DNA of 64,000 nt from Deltaproteobacteria bacterium (GCA_020848905.1 JADLHG010000009.1:62001-126000); one strand, 5' to 3'; positions 17,419 to 26,020 are shown, counted from the stretch's first letter. The notes: generated by a model from the sequence alone, not told the origin. Translations and numbers: made by a program.

Positions 17419-17450
17419 TGGGTCGTGGGAGCGAAGCTAGGGGCGCTGAC

Positions 17451-18467
17451 GTGAAACTCTGGCTCGTGCTGGCGCTCGGCCTCGGCGTCGTGGTGGTGGC
17501 CTGCTCCGCGAGGGCTCCCGAAGCCGTGGGCCGCCCGTGCAGTTACGACATGCCCTGCGGACCCGGGACTGTCTGCGACCCCCGGCAGGGTGTCTGCGTC
17601 GCCGGGGGCGGAGGCAGCGACTTCGGCGGGGGCTTTGCCGACAGCTACCTCCCCTGGCGCTCGGATCGCGGGGTCGCGCCGCCGGGAGACCTCTTTATCG
17701 GGGACGCGCCGCTTCGGGACAGCGGGAAGCCCACGGGCGACGCGGGGTGCGTGTCCCCGAAGGCGCTCTGCGACGGCTCGTGCGTCGACACGAGCTCGGA
17801 CGCGGGGCACTGCGGCAAGTGCGGCAACGCCTGCGGCTCGAGCGCGCGCTGCACGAACAGCGCCTGCGCCTGCACGGGCGGGGCGCAGAACTGCGACGGG
17901 AGCTGGGGCAACGGCTGCGAATGCCCGTCGGGAAAGCAGTGTAGCGGCAGCGCGTGCAACGCCCCCGACCCCTGCGCCGGCGTGAGCTGCGGCGCGAACG
18001 CGAGCTGTTCCGGGGGCACCTGCGGCTGCAACGGCAGCTACAAGAACTGCGACGGGAGCTGGGGCAACGGCTGCGAGTGCTCCCCGACCAAACAGTGCAG
18101 CGGCACGAGCTGCGTGAACCCCGATCCCTGCGCGAGCGTCAACTGCGGCGCCAATGCGACGTGCAGCGGTGGGAACTGCTTCTGCAACACCAACTACAAG
18201 AACTGCAACAGCACCCTCTCCGACGGCTGCGAGTGCCCGCCGAGCAAGCAATGCAACGGCACGAGCTGCATCACCCCCTGCACGACGGGCAGCTGCGGCG
18301 CCAACGCCACCTGCACCGGCGGCCTCTGCAAGTGCAACGGCGACCTGCTCAACTGCGACGGAAGCTGGACCAACGGCTGCGAGTGCGGCTATTCCTGCTC
18401 GAACGGCTGCACCGCCGAATGCAACGGCACGGCGTGTCGGTGCCCCTCGCCCCCCTGTCCCTACTGA
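17451..18467 (+). CDS. Cysteine-rich repeat lipoprotein
   Basis: Lipoprotein of 338 residues. The GTG start at 17451 is preferred over an ATG 42 bases upstream because it gives a clean signal peptide (KLWLVLALGLGVVVVAC) and has AGGGG upstream. After a Gly/Asp-rich stalk, four cysteine-rich modules of about 43 residues follow, each with a core like SCGANASCSGGTC, then YKNCDGSWGNGCEC. The modules are so alike at DNA level that recent duplication is likely. Cysteine spacing recalls EGF-like or stalk-forming domains of extracellular adhesins, but no exact family is recognised. Probably a disulfide-stabilised surface protein. Confidence 0.75.
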   Translation: MKLWLVLALGLGVVVVACSARAPEAVGRPCSYDMPCGPGTVCDPRQGVCVAGGGGSDFGGGFADSYLPWRSDRGVAPPGDLFIGDAPLRDSGKPTGDAGCVSPKALCDGSCVDTSSDAGHCGKCGNACGSSARCTNSACACTGGAQNCDGSWGNGCECPSGKQCSGSACNAPDPCAGVSCGANASCSGGTCGCNGSYKNCDGSWGNGCECSPTKQCSGTSCVNPDPCASVNCGANATCSGGNCFCNTNYKNCNSTLSDGCECPPSKQCNGTSCITPCTTGSCGANATCTGGLCKCNGDLLNCDGSWTNGCECGYSCSNGCTAECNGTACRCPSPPCPY

Positions 18468-18512
18468 GCACGCCGCGGCCGGCGGTTATTTCGGCTTCGA
18501 GCCATTCCCGAC

Positions 18513-18518
18513 TATCCT
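18513..18518 (+). promoter_or_regulatory. Candidate -10 box (TATCCT)
   Basis: ACTATCCTCGGC at 18511-18522 precedes the RCC1 lipoprotein gene by about 38 bases and matches the boxes at 10476 and 13425. A GAGGAGG ribosome site follows at about 18539-18545. Confidence 0.4.
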
Positions 18519-18555
18519 CGGCGCACACGACTACCTACGAGGAGGTCTACAAACG

Positions 18556-20004
18556 ATGCGTCATCGTCGGAGGGGAGGAATCGCGGCGCTGCTCGGTGCG
18601 GCGCTGGCGATGGGTGCGATCGGCTGCGGCAGCTCGTCGTCCACGCCGGACGGAGGCAGCTTGAGCGACGGCGCGGTGACCGCCGACGGCCCGGCCGGCA
18701 CCGACGGTGGCGTGGGCGGCGATCGCGGCGCGACGGGCGACCGCGGCCCCGCGACCGAGGGGGGCCCGACGGCCGACAAGGGCGCCCCGAGCCCCGACGG
18801 CGGTGGGGGCCCGGCACCGACCAAGATCGACCAGGTGGCGGCGGGCAAGTCCTTCACCTGCGTCATCTTCGATACGAAGGAGGTGCGCTGCTGGGGCTAC
18901 AACAGCTCGGGGCAGCTCGGCTATGCGACGACGGTCTCCGGCATCGGCCACCAGAGCACGCCGAAGCAGTACGGCAAGATGGTCAAGATCGGCGGCAAGG
19001 TGACGCAGCTCGCCCTCGGGGATGCGCACGCCTGCGCGCTCCTCGACACGGGCAAGGTCCGCTGCTGGGGCGGAGGGGCGCTGGGCCGGCTCGGCTACGG
19101 CAACACCAACAACGTGGGGCTCACGAACCATCCGGCCGACGTGGGGGACGTGGACCTCGGCGGCGCGGTCAAGCAGCTCTCCGCCGGCGCGAACCACACC
19201 TGCGCGCTCATGACCGACGCGAAGGTGCGCTGCTGGGGCGAGTGCGCGTGGGGCCAGTGCGGGATTCCGGGGCAGGTGGCCGCCGGCCCGATCGGGGACA
19301 ACGAGAAGCCCTCAGCCGTGGCGCCGATGGAGATGGGCGTGGACGTGGAGAAGGTGGCCGCGGGAGGACAGCACACCTGCCTGCTCCTCAAGGGTGGCAA
19401 GGTGCGTTGCTTCGGCGAGGGCGAATGGGGACGCCTCGGCTACGGCGACCAGCTCGACATCAAGGAGAAGAAGCCTTCGGAGCTGAAGGACGTGGACGTC
19501 GGCGGCGAGGTGGTGGACCTGCAGGCGGGTAACTACAACACCTGCGCGCTGATCAAGGGCGGGGCGCTCCGCTGCTGGGGGGCCGGGAACCTGGGCGTGA
19601 CGGCGAACGCCGGCCAGCACGTCGGGGACAACGAGGCTCCCTCGGCCGTGGCGGCGATCAAGGTGGGGGCGCTGGTCACGAGCTTCAGCATCTCCTCGAC
19701 GGGGAGCCACATCTGCGCCGTCACGGACGCGCAGAACCTACGCTGCTGGGGCAGCGGTCAGACGGGCAAGCTCGGCTACGCCGCGATTGCCGACATCCAC
19801 GACCCGAGCGCCAAGGGCGACGTGAAGGTGGGCGAGACGGTGCTCGGCGTGGCCGCCGGGGGCAACCACTCCTGCGCGCTCACCTCGAAGAACCAGGTGC
19901 GCTGCTGGGGCTCGGCCAGCGCCGCGCAGCTCGGCTACGGCAACGCGACCACCATCGGCGACACCGAGACGCCGGACACGGCGGGGGACGTCCCGGTCTT
20001 CTGA
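18556..20004 (+). CDS. Lipoprotein with RCC1-type beta-propeller repeats
   Basis: Lipoprotein of 482 residues. The ATG at 18556 follows a clear ribosome site and begins a signal peptide ending in GAIGC. An Asp/Gly/Thr stalk (SDGAVTADGPAGTDGG and similar) leads to seven RCC1-like repeats of about 50-60 residues, each ending in a form of VRCWGxxxxGQLGYG, and each with a preceding HTCAL or FTCV strand. Seven blades fit a closed propeller. The paired cysteines (HTC...VRC) recur in every blade and could form one disulfide per blade. Such proteins are common on myxobacterial surfaces; eukaryotic RCC1 binds chromatin, but these are secreted and their ligands are not known. Confidence 0.85.
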   Translation: MRHRRRGGIAALLGAALAMGAIGCGSSSSTPDGGSLSDGAVTADGPAGTDGGVGGDRGATGDRGPATEGGPTADKGAPSPDGGGGPAPTKIDQVAAGKSFTCVIFDTKEVRCWGYNSSGQLGYATTVSGIGHQSTPKQYGKMVKIGGKVTQLALGDAHACALLDTGKVRCWGGGALGRLGYGNTNNVGLTNHPADVGDVDLGGAVKQLSAGANHTCALMTDAKVRCWGECAWGQCGIPGQVAAGPIGDNEKPSAVAPMEMGVDVEKVAAGGQHTCLLLKGGKVRCFGEGEWGRLGYGDQLDIKEKKPSELKDVDVGGEVVDLQAGNYNTCALIKGGALRCWGAGNLGVTANAGQHVGDNEAPSAVAAIKVGALVTSFSISSTGSHICAVTDAQNLRCWGSGQTGKLGYAAIADIHDPSAKGDVKVGETVLGVAAGGNHSCALTSKNQVRCWGSASAAQLGYGNATTIGDTETPDTAGDVPVF

Positions 20005-20026
20005 GCCCCCGCCCTCGACGCCGCGC

Positions 20027-20656
20027 TCACGCCGGCGGCCGGGTGCCGCTGGCGACGAAGAGCGTGCCCCCCACGGTCTTGGCCGGTGCATCGGTCTCCT
20101 CGAGCGTGAAGTCCGAAGCGAGCGCCTCGAGGGGCTCCCACACCTTGCGCCCCACGTCGGCGCGCGCGAAGAGCTCCACCATGCGGGTCTGAAAGCTGCG
20201 CTCGGGGGCGTGCACGTCCAGGAGCGCGTAGCGGCCCCCGGAACGCAGGAGCGCGAAGGTGGCCTCGAACACCGGCCGCCAGTCGGGGATCACCGTCAGG
20301 CCCAGCGTGCAGAGCGCTCCGTCGAGGGGCCGCCCTCCCGTGAACTCGGCGAGGTCCGCCTCGGCGAGCGTCTGTGCGTCCTGCTCGAGGAGGTGCACGT
20401 TCTTCCAGCCGGCGCGGGCGATGCGCTGGCGCGCGCGGGCGAGCATTCCGCGAGAGAGGTCCACCCCGAGCACCTGGCCGGTGGGCGAGACAGCCTCCAC
20501 GAGCGCCGGAAAGTTCTGCCCCGTGCCGCACGCCAGGTCGAGCACCGTCGCCCCCGGCGCGAGGCGGAGCCGCTCCACGGCCTGGACGCGGTAGGCGCGA
20601 TAGGTCTGTTCGAGCGAGCGGTCGTAAAAGAGGGAGAAGACGTCGTACCAGCGCAT
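20027..20656 (-). CDS. Class I SAM-dependent methyltransferase
   Basis: Soluble methyltransferase of 209 residues. Motif I is VLDLACGTGQNF, followed by the acidic end of beta-2 (LGVDLSRGM) and motif III/IV region DGALCTLGLTVIPDW. The opening MRWYDVFSLFYDRSLEQ resembles small membrane-lipid or quinone methyltransferases of the UbiE/PmtA kind, so a lipid or isoprenoid acceptor is a reasonable guess. The ATG at 20656 is chosen because GGAG lies directly upstream; in-frame starts at 20686 (ATG) and 20707 (GTG) lack a ribosome site. Convergent with the RCC1 lipoprotein gene, 22 bases away. Confidence 0.8.
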   Translation of the reverse strand: MRWYDVFSLFYDRSLEQTYRAYRVQAVERLRLAPGATVLDLACGTGQNFPALVEAVSPTGQVLGVDLSRGMLARARQRIARAGWKNVHLLEQDAQTLAEADLAEFTGGRPLDGALCTLGLTVIPDWRPVFEATFALLRSGGRYALLDVHAPERSFQTRMVELFARADVGRKVWEPLEALASDFTLEETDAPAKTVGGTLFVASGTRPPA

Positions 20657-21047
20657 GGGGCTCCGTCGGGCGAGGGTGCGGCGCATGATACCGCCGGAGG
20701 GCCGCACGAAACACCGCGAGGGACGCCAGGGCCAGGGTGATCGAGTTCTCCGGATGGAAGAGCGTGGGGGGGCCTAGGGCGCTCGTGACGCGGGCCCTGG
20801 CGGACGCCGCCGCTTGCATCAGCCGGCGGTGGGGCGGCGGTGTGCGGCGCGGATCGATGCGAAGGCCTTCGGCGCGGTGCTGCGCCCGGGGCGGTGCGCG
20901 AGGGGGCACTTGCCCGTCGCGCCGCCCCCTCCATACCCCCATGTCCGAGAACTCGACAGCCCTGCCGCCGGGGCCTCCGTGACGCTTGCGTCGCGCCGCG
21001 TCCGGTGCGATGCCTCGGGCCCAAGAACACCGACAGGAGCTCCGCGC
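20657..21047. other. Gene-free divergent intergenic region
   Basis: About 390 bases between the methyltransferase (leftward) and the YhcH-family gene (rightward). Short open frames exist but have no ribosome site and read as low-complexity Arg/Pro/Gly. A nine-base inverted pair, CGAGTTCTC at 20742-20750 and GAGAACTCG at 20947-20955, is present but could be chance. No convincing promoter boxes; nothing else is seen. Confidence 0.5.
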
Positions 21048-21506
21048 ATGCTCATCGACCAGCTCAAGAACGCCTCGCTCTACTACGGCCTCGGGGCCGG
21101 CATCGCCCGCGCCTTGCGCTTTCTCGAGGAGACGGACGTGACGCGCCTCCCCGCCGGACGCCACGAGCTCGAGGGAGACGAGGTCTACGCCATCGTGCAG
21201 GACTACGAGACGAAGCGGCCGGAGCAGGGCGCGTGGGAGGCGCACCGGAAGTACATCGACGTGCAGTACGTGGCCCGCGGCAGCGAGCAGATGGGCTTTT
21301 CGCACCTGGGCCAGCTCGCGGCAGGCCCCTACGACGCCGAGAAGGACTTCCTGCGCCTCGAGGGGCCGGGCGAGTTCCTGCACCTGCGCGAGGGGACCTT
21401 CATGATCCTCTGGCCCGAGGACGCGCACATGCCGGGGATGGCCGTATCCGCGCCCGAGCCGGTGCGCAAGGTGGTGGTGAAGGTGCGCGTCCCCGCGGGC
21501 GCCTGA
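21048..21506 (+). CDS. YhcH/YjgK/YiaL family protein
   Basis: Protein of 152 residues of the cupin-like YhcH/YjgK/YiaL family (which includes E. coli TabA and the EbgC beta-galactosidase subunit). Diagnostic stretches are VYAIVQDYETK, EAHRKYIDVQYV and MILWPEDAHMPGM, whose histidines and acidic residues would line the metal-containing beta-barrel. Members act in sugar-acid metabolism or biofilm control, but the substrate varies. The ATG at 21048 has GGAG nine bases upstream and agrees with the family N-terminus. It stands alone between unrelated genes. Confidence 0.88.
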   Translation: MLIDQLKNASLYYGLGAGIARALRFLEETDVTRLPAGRHELEGDEVYAIVQDYETKRPEQGAWEAHRKYIDVQYVARGSEQMGFSHLGQLAAGPYDAEKDFLRLEGPGEFLHLREGTFMILWPEDAHMPGMAVSAPEPVRKVVVKVRVPAGA

Positions 21507-21521
21507 GGCGTCGGGGTCAGG

Positions 21522-22193
21522 TCAGGCGAGGCCCATCCCGAGCGCGAAGAGGCCGAGGCCGAGCAGGACCGCGCCGAGAAGCGGGACGAAACGCCTCGGC
21601 AGAGGGGTCGCGTCGGGGCGCAGCCCGCGAAAGCAGAGCGCGAAGCCGCCCCCCGAAAAGAGCAGAAAGCCGAGGAGGCCGAGCACCACGAAGAGCGGGC
21701 GTGGTTCGGGGGGGTGCGCGAGCCGCGTCGCGAGCGCGGCGCGACCCGACGGCGTACGGAGGTGGGGCGCAGCCTCGGGATCGAGCGCCTGCAAGGCCGC
21801 GATGCGGGCGGCGCTCTCCGCGAGGAGCGCGCCGAAGGGCTGCGTGAGGCCGCGCGTGACCACGACCGCCGAGCGGAGCTCTTGCCAGGCGTGGAGCGCG
21901 AGGGTCCGCTCCCCGCGGGCTTCGGCGGCGCTGGCCTCCGCGCGCAGCCGCTCCGCGGCGCGGCCGACCCACGGGTTTCCCGGCAGGTAGTAGGCCATGG
22001 CGCGCCGGAGGAGCCGCGAGCAGGTGACGAGGTCCCGCCGGCCGCAGCTCTCCTCGGCGGCGAGCAGGTTCGCGCGCGCCCCGAGGAGCATGCGCGCGCC
22101 GAGGAGCGCGAGCACCAGCACGAGGCCCCCCGTGCCGAGGAGCAGCGCGGAACGGGTGCCGGGCGAGGGGCGCATGGCCGCATCTTGCGTCAC
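21522..22193 (-). CDS. Two-helix membrane protein of unknown function
   Basis: Protein of 223 residues that I do not recognise. One hydrophobic helix follows the N-terminus (about 15-37), then an Ala/Leu/Arg-rich helical region (about 40-165) that may fold as a helical-repeat domain, then two closely spaced hydrophobic helices (about 168-190 and 202-222) at the C-terminus. The GTG at 22193 and the ATG at 22175 are both possible starts; neither has a good ribosome site. Divergent from rlmJ by 35 bases, so promoters must overlap. No enzymatic motif is visible. Confidence 0.6.
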   Translation of the reverse strand: MTQDAAMRPSPGTRSALLLGTGGLVLVLALLGARMLLGARANLLAAEESCGRRDLVTCSRLLRRAMAYYLPGNPWVGRAAERLRAEASAAEARGERTLALHAWQELRSAVVVTRGLTQPFGALLAESAARIAALQALDPEAAPHLRTPSGRAALATRLAHPPEPRPLFVVLGLLGFLLFSGGGFALCFRGLRPDATPLPRRFVPLLGAVLLGLGLFALGMGLA

Positions 22194-22228
22194 GGCGCCG
22201 GACGTGGGAAGGGGAGAGCGGACGCCGC

Positions 22229-23074
22229 ATGGACCCTGCCTTCGACTACAGCCACCGCTTCCACGCGGGCAACGTCGGCGACGTGCTCAAGCACCTCGTG
22301 CTCGTGGCAGTCCTCGACGAGCTCCTCTCCGCCGAGCGGCCCGTGCGGGTGATCGAGACCCACGCCGGGGAGGGACGCTACCTCCTCGGTTCCACGGGCG
22401 AGTGGATGGAGGGGGTGCACAAGCTCCTCGCGCTCCCCGCGGACGGACTCCCCGCGGCGCTCGCCCGCTACCTGACCCTCCTTCGCGCGGCGGGGCTCTC
22501 CGACGACGGGCGGCGCGTCTACCCCGGCTCGCCCGCGATCGCCCTCGCGTGCCTGCGCCCACAGGACCGGCTGGTCGGCTACGAGCTCGTCGAGGCCACG
22601 GCGCGTCAGCTCGAGCGGAACCTGGGGAGCGACCCGCGGCTCGAGCTGCGCGTCGGAGACGGACCCGCGGCCCTGGTCACCGCGCTGCGCGAGGCGGGGA
22701 GCGCCGGCGGCGAGACCCTGGCGCTCCTCGACCCCCCGTACTCGGACAAGGCCGAGTGGTCCGAGCTGACGCGGCTGCTCCCCGAGGCGGTGAAGGCGGC
22801 CCCCGCCGCGCGGCTCCTCCTCTGGTATCCGGTGAAGAGCCTCACGCGGCCGAACCTGCTGCTCCAGCAGCTCCAGCAGGGGGGGCTCTCGGGCACCGCC
22901 GTCGAGCTCGTCACGACCCCCCTCGAGCTGAAGCGCAATCGCCTGAACGGCAGCGGGATGCTGCTCGTGAACGCGCCGCCGCCCGCCCTGGCGGCAGTGG
23001 CCGGCGCCCTGCCGACGCTGGGCAGGGCCTGCGCCACGCACGGGCGGTGGCTGGTACGCGAACAAGGCTTCTAG
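22229..23074 (+). CDS. rlmJ: 23S rRNA (adenine(2030)-N6)-methyltransferase RlmJ
   Basis: Methyltransferase of 281 residues that modifies A2030 of 23S rRNA. It opens with the RlmJ signature YSHRFHAGNVGDVLKHLVL, has the SAM-site segment IETHAGEGRY and the N6-adenine catalytic motif LDPPYSDK, and a late LNGSGMLLVNAPP typical of the family. Length matches the family. The ATG at 22229 begins the signature. The gene ends near a 25-base tandem repeat shared with the convergent regulator gene. Confidence 0.92.
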   Translation: MDPAFDYSHRFHAGNVGDVLKHLVLVAVLDELLSAERPVRVIETHAGEGRYLLGSTGEWMEGVHKLLALPADGLPAALARYLTLLRAAGLSDDGRRVYPGSPAIALACLRPQDRLVGYELVEATARQLERNLGSDPRLELRVGDGPAALVTALREAGSAGGETLALLDPPYSDKAEWSELTRLLPEAVKAAPAARLLLWYPVKSLTRPNLLLQQLQQGGLSGTAVELVTTPLELKRNRLNGSGMLLVNAPPPALAAVAGALPTLGRACATHGRWLVREQGF

Positions 23075-23092
23075 AACGAGGCGCCGCTTAGG

Positions 23093-23142
23093 GCGCCAGG
23101 CGCTGGCAACGCTCAGAGCGCCAGGCGCTGGCAACGCTCAGA
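23093..23142. repeat. Two exact 25-base tandem repeats at the rlmJ/luxR-type convergent junction
   Basis: Units at 23093-23117 and 23118-23142 are identical, beginning GCGCCAGGCGCTGGC, with a decayed third start (GCACCAGGCGCAGG) at 23143. Each unit contains a near-perfect palindrome, so the array may act as a bidirectional terminator. The second unit includes the last codons and stop of the PAS-LuxR gene, so the repeat arose by duplication of that gene's 3' end. Confidence 0.85.
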
Positions 23143-24034
23143 GCACCAGGCGCAGGAGGTCCGCGCGCGAGTCCGCCCCCAGCTTCTGGAGCAGATTCAC
23201 CTGGTGGAACTTCACCGTGCGCGGCGCCACGCCCAAGGTCTGCCCGATCTGCTCGGTGCTGCGCCCGAGGGCCAGAAGCTCGAGCACCTCCTGCTCGCGG
23301 TCCGAGAGGCGAGCGCGCGTGGCGAGCTGCTGCAGCCGGCTGCGCGTGAGCACGGACAGGTCCCGCTCGCGCACGGGCTGATAGTAGACGCGCACCGTCT
23401 CGTCCGACAGGCGCTCGGCCGCCACGAGCGAGATCTCGTTCGAGGCCCCCGCGCCCCCGAGGACCGCCATCTCGTAGTCCACCTCGGCGCTCCTCTCGAG
23501 GGCTTGCACCGGGCACCCCTGGCACGGAGCGTCTGCGCCGTGGAGGGCGACATAGCAGGGCCGACCGATGAGAGCCTCCGCTCGCCCCTCGTGAGCCCCG
23601 CGCAACGTAGCTGCCACGATGGTCCAGCGATCCCCGGGCCGCATCGACAGATCGTAGGCCTCCTCGGCCAGCCCGAGCCAGGGTGGCCGGGAATCCTGCG
23701 CCCGGTAGGCCAGGACGGCGAGGATCAGCCCCTCGCGCCCCTCCCGCCCGGCTGCGCTCAGCTCGGCGGTGAGTCGCAGCCTCTCCCCCTTCGGGGTGGT
23801 CACGAGGAACTGGGCCCGCCCGGAGGCCTCCTTCCGCGCACGGGCCAGGCTCTTCCGGAGCGGGGTCGCCTCTTCCGGCGCCACGCAGAGCGCCACGAAG
23901 TCCGCACGTTCGGCCTGCCCCGTGCGCAGGCCGAGGAGCTGCTCGAGGGCGTCGTTGATGGCGACGATGCGGTCGTCGGGGTCGAGGACCGCCAGCGGAT
24001 GGCGCGCGTAGCTCACCAGGCGGGCCGCAAGCAT
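23138..24034 (-). CDS. PAS-domain LuxR-type transcription regulator
   Basis: Regulator of 298 residues. A PAS domain (about 5-110, starting LVSYARHPLAVLDPDDRIVA) is followed by a middle region with three cysteines (PCYVALHG, PCQGCPVQ; residues about 180-196), and a C-terminal LuxR-type helix-turn-helix (LSDREQEVLELLALGRS, then VAPRTVKFHQ). No receiver domain is present, so it is not a classical response regulator; the PAS and the PCQGCP cysteines, seen also in other PAS proteins binding heme or iron-sulfur groups, suggest redox or ligand sensing (inference). Its own promoter should lie in 24035-24257. Confidence 0.82.
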   Translation of the reverse strand: MLAARLVSYARHPLAVLDPDDRIVAINDALEQLLGLRTGQAERADFVALCVAPEEATPLRKSLARARKEASGRAQFLVTTPKGERLRLTAELSAAGREGREGLILAVLAYRAQDSRPPWLGLAEEAYDLSMRPGDRWTIVAATLRGAHEGRAEALIGRPCYVALHGADAPCQGCPVQALERSAEVDYEMAVLGGAGASNEISLVAAERLSDETVRVYYQPVRERDLSVLTRSRLQQLATRARLSDREQEVLELLALGRSTEQIGQTLGVAPRTVKFHQVNLLQKLGADSRADLLRLVL

Positions 24035-24108
24035 GGATACACGTAGCTCAGGGGCTCAGGGCCCTGCTCCAGGCCGGAACCCGCCTGGCCACAATCCCAC
24101 CAAGCTGG

Positions 24109-24144
24109 CTCGGCCCGCCGCGCGTGCCGCCGAGCTGGGCCGAG
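24109..24144. repeat. Inverted repeat upstream of the PAS-LuxR gene
   Basis: CTCGGCCC at 24109-24116 and GGGCCGAG at 24137-24144 form perfect eight-base arms around a 20-base spacer, about 75-110 bases before the regulator start. It could be an operator or a transcript hairpin. The rest of 24035-24257 holds an A/T-rich patch (24206-24222) but no gene. Confidence 0.35.
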
Positions 24145-24257
24145 TTGATCTATGCGTCTACCTATCGACGGGTCGTGGCGGCCCTTTAGTTAGGAGGCGT
24201 CCCAAATATGATGATGGGTGTTAGGCGCCGGTCAAGTGACAGCTCGGTGACAGCCGG

Positions 24258-25046
24258 TTAGACGAAGTCCCGGCGCGAGAAGAGCGCCATGGCCAGGAGC
24301 AGCACCAGGGTGGCGTAGAGCAGGCCGTAGGCCCCCGCGAGCCCGACGTAGCTCCAGTCCACGAAGACGCCGTTCACGGAGACCCGCGCGCCGTCGGTCT
24401 CGCCCCCGGTAGCGTAGAAGTAGCGCAGGTTCGGCACCACCCGGCTGATGCCGTCGAGGAGACTCGCCAGGACCGGGTTCGTGAGCTTGCCGGCCACCGC
24501 GCGGATGTCGGGCACGCTACGCCCGAGCAGAAAGACGCCGATGGTGAAGGCCCCCGAGAGAAAGGGGGTCGAAAAGGACGAGAAGAGGACCGCCACCGCG
24601 GTGACGACCACGACCTCGAGGAAGATCAGCGACACCATCATGAAGAGCGGCGCGCGCAGCTCGGCGCCCTGCAGCGCGAGCACCCCGAGCAGGACACCGG
24701 TCATCACGACCTCGAGGAGCCCGAGGGTGAGCACCAGGCCGACGAACTTGCCGAGCACGAACTGCCAGCGCTGGATCGGCTTCGGCAGGAGCATGTAGAT
24801 CGTCTTGCGCTCGAGCTCCTTGTAGACCAGGTTCACGCCCACGAAGATCGCGATGATGACCGCGAAGAGGCTCATCCCGGCCAGACCCAGGTCCGTGGTC
24901 AGCCGCACCTCCTCGTGCACCGACAGGGCGCCGAAGGCGAGCGAGGCCAGGATCACCGTCACGGCGAAGAAGAGCAGGCTGTAGAGCACCTTGTTGCGAA
25001 TCGCTTCGCGGAAGGTGTTGAGTCCGATGGCCCAGATCTTCTGCAT
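24258..25046 (-). CDS. ABC-2 type transporter permease
   Basis: Integral membrane protein of 262 residues with about six hydrophobic helices (about 22-42, 57-76, 105-130, 138-160, 168-187 and 238-256). It opens with [19 protein letters not shown], the usual start of NosY/ABC-2 permeases, and has the conserved cytoplasmic [13 protein letters not shown] before the third helix. It works with the ATPase whose gene ends nine bases upstream. The cargo is unknown; the type is the NatB/NosY kind rather than the O-antigen exporter kind. Last gene of a four-gene operon with sugar-modifying enzymes. Confidence 0.88.
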   Translation of the reverse strand: MQKIWAIGLNTFREAIRNKVLYSLLFFAVTVILASLAFGALSVHEEVRLTTDLGLAGMSLFAVIIAIFVGVNLVYKELERKTIYMLLPKPIQRWQFVLGKFVGLVLTLGLLEVVMTGVLLGVLALQGAELRAPLFMMVSLIFLEVVVVTAVAVLFSSFSTPFLSGAFTIGVFLLGRSVPDIRAVAGKLTNPVLASLLDGISRVVPNLRYFYATGGETDGARVSVNGVFVDWSYVGLAGAYGLLYATLVLLLAMALFSRRDFV

Positions 25047-25054
25047 CGCCGTGG

Positions 25055-26020
25055 CTACCCTTGCGTCGCCTGGTGGACCACCACGTCCTCGAGCGACTCC
25101 TTGCGCGGGGTCACCGAGACGATCTTCGCCCCCTGCGCGCGCAAGAGGTCGATGACCGGCCCCGGGTCCACCGCCTCGCCGAGCACGAGCTGGCCGTTGT
25201 CCCCGACGCGGGCGAGCGCGTGTCCCGCCTCGGCCAGCGCCGCCTCGAGCGCGTCGCTCGGCTCGGCCACCACGATCTCCGTGCTGAGCAGACGCGCGGG
25301 GACCAGCCGATCGATCGGCCCCGTGGCCACCGTGCGGCCCCGGACGAGGATCGCCGCGCGGTCGGCCAGGAGCTCCACGTCGGAGAGGATGTGCGAGGAG
25401 AAGATCACCGTCTTGCCCTCGGTGCGGAGCGCCGCGATGAGCTCCCGCACCTGCTTGCGGCCCAGCGGATCGAGCCCGCTCATCGGCTCGTCCAGGATCA
25501 CCACCTCGGGGTCGTTGATCAGCGCCTGCGCCAGACCCAGCCGCTGGAGCATCCCCTTGCTGTAGCGCCGGAGCGCGAGGTCCGCGGCGCGTGACAGGCC
25601 CACCTTCTCGAGGAGCTCGCCGGCCCGCCGGCGCGCGTCCGTCCTCTCGAGGCCGAAGAGCGCGGCCACGAAGACGAGCAGCTCGCGCCCGGTCAGGTAG
25701 TCGTAGAAGTAGGGGCTCTCGGCCAGGTACCCGAGGCGCTGCTTGGCCCGCACCTCCCCGACGGGAAAGCCGAGGAGCTCCGCCCGCCCGGTCGTGGGCT
25801 TCACGAGACCGAGGACGATCTTGATCGTGGTGGTCTTGCCCGCGCCGTTCGGCCCGAGGAGACCGAAGATCTCGCCGCGCTCGACCTGGAAGGTCACGTC
25901 GGTCGTGGCGTGCACCTTCTTGCGGAAGAACCCGATCGCGTAGGTCTTGCCCAGGTGCTCGGCGGAGAGCACGACCCGCGAGGGGTCCGTTCCTTTGGCG
26001 GCGTTCGTGGCCTGGGTCAT
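25055..26020 (-). CDS. ABC transporter ATP-binding protein
   Basis: ATPase of 321 residues partnering the adjacent permease. Walker A is [11 protein letters not shown], the signature loop is [16 protein letters not shown] (a SKGM variant of LSGGQ usual in CcmA/NatA-type exporters), Walker B is [15 protein letters not shown], and the switch His is in [10 protein letters not shown]-terminal domain of about 80 residues follows the nucleotide-binding domain. The ATG at 26020 overlaps the aminotransferase stop (ATGA), so translation is coupled. The peptide leader of about 25 residues before the fold is slightly long but supported by the overlap. Confidence 0.92.
   Translation of the reverse strand: MTQATNAAKGTDPSRVVLSAEHLGKTYAIGFFRKKVHATTDVTFQVERGEIFGLLGPNGAGKTTTIKIVLGLVKPTTGRAELLGFPVGEVRAKQRLGYLAESPYFYDYLTGRELLVFVAALFGLERTDARRRAGELLEKVGLSRAADLALRRYSKGMLQRLGLAQALINDPEVVILDEPMSGLDPLGRKQVRELIAALRTEGKTVIFSSHILSDVELLADRAAILVRGRTVATGPIDRLVPARLLSTEIVVAEPSDALEAALAEAGHALARVGDNGQLVLGEAVDPGPVIDLLRAQGAKIVSVTPRKESLEDVVVHQATQG

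Noticed and set aside
20737-20982. Small gene of 81 codons between methyltransferase and YhcH-family gene
   Set aside because: No ribosome site, Arg/Gly/Pro-rich composition and no recognisable fold.
24040-24125. tRNA-like stretch (GTAGCTCAGGGG)
   Set aside because: No anticodon stem, T-arm or acceptor pairing can be built around it.
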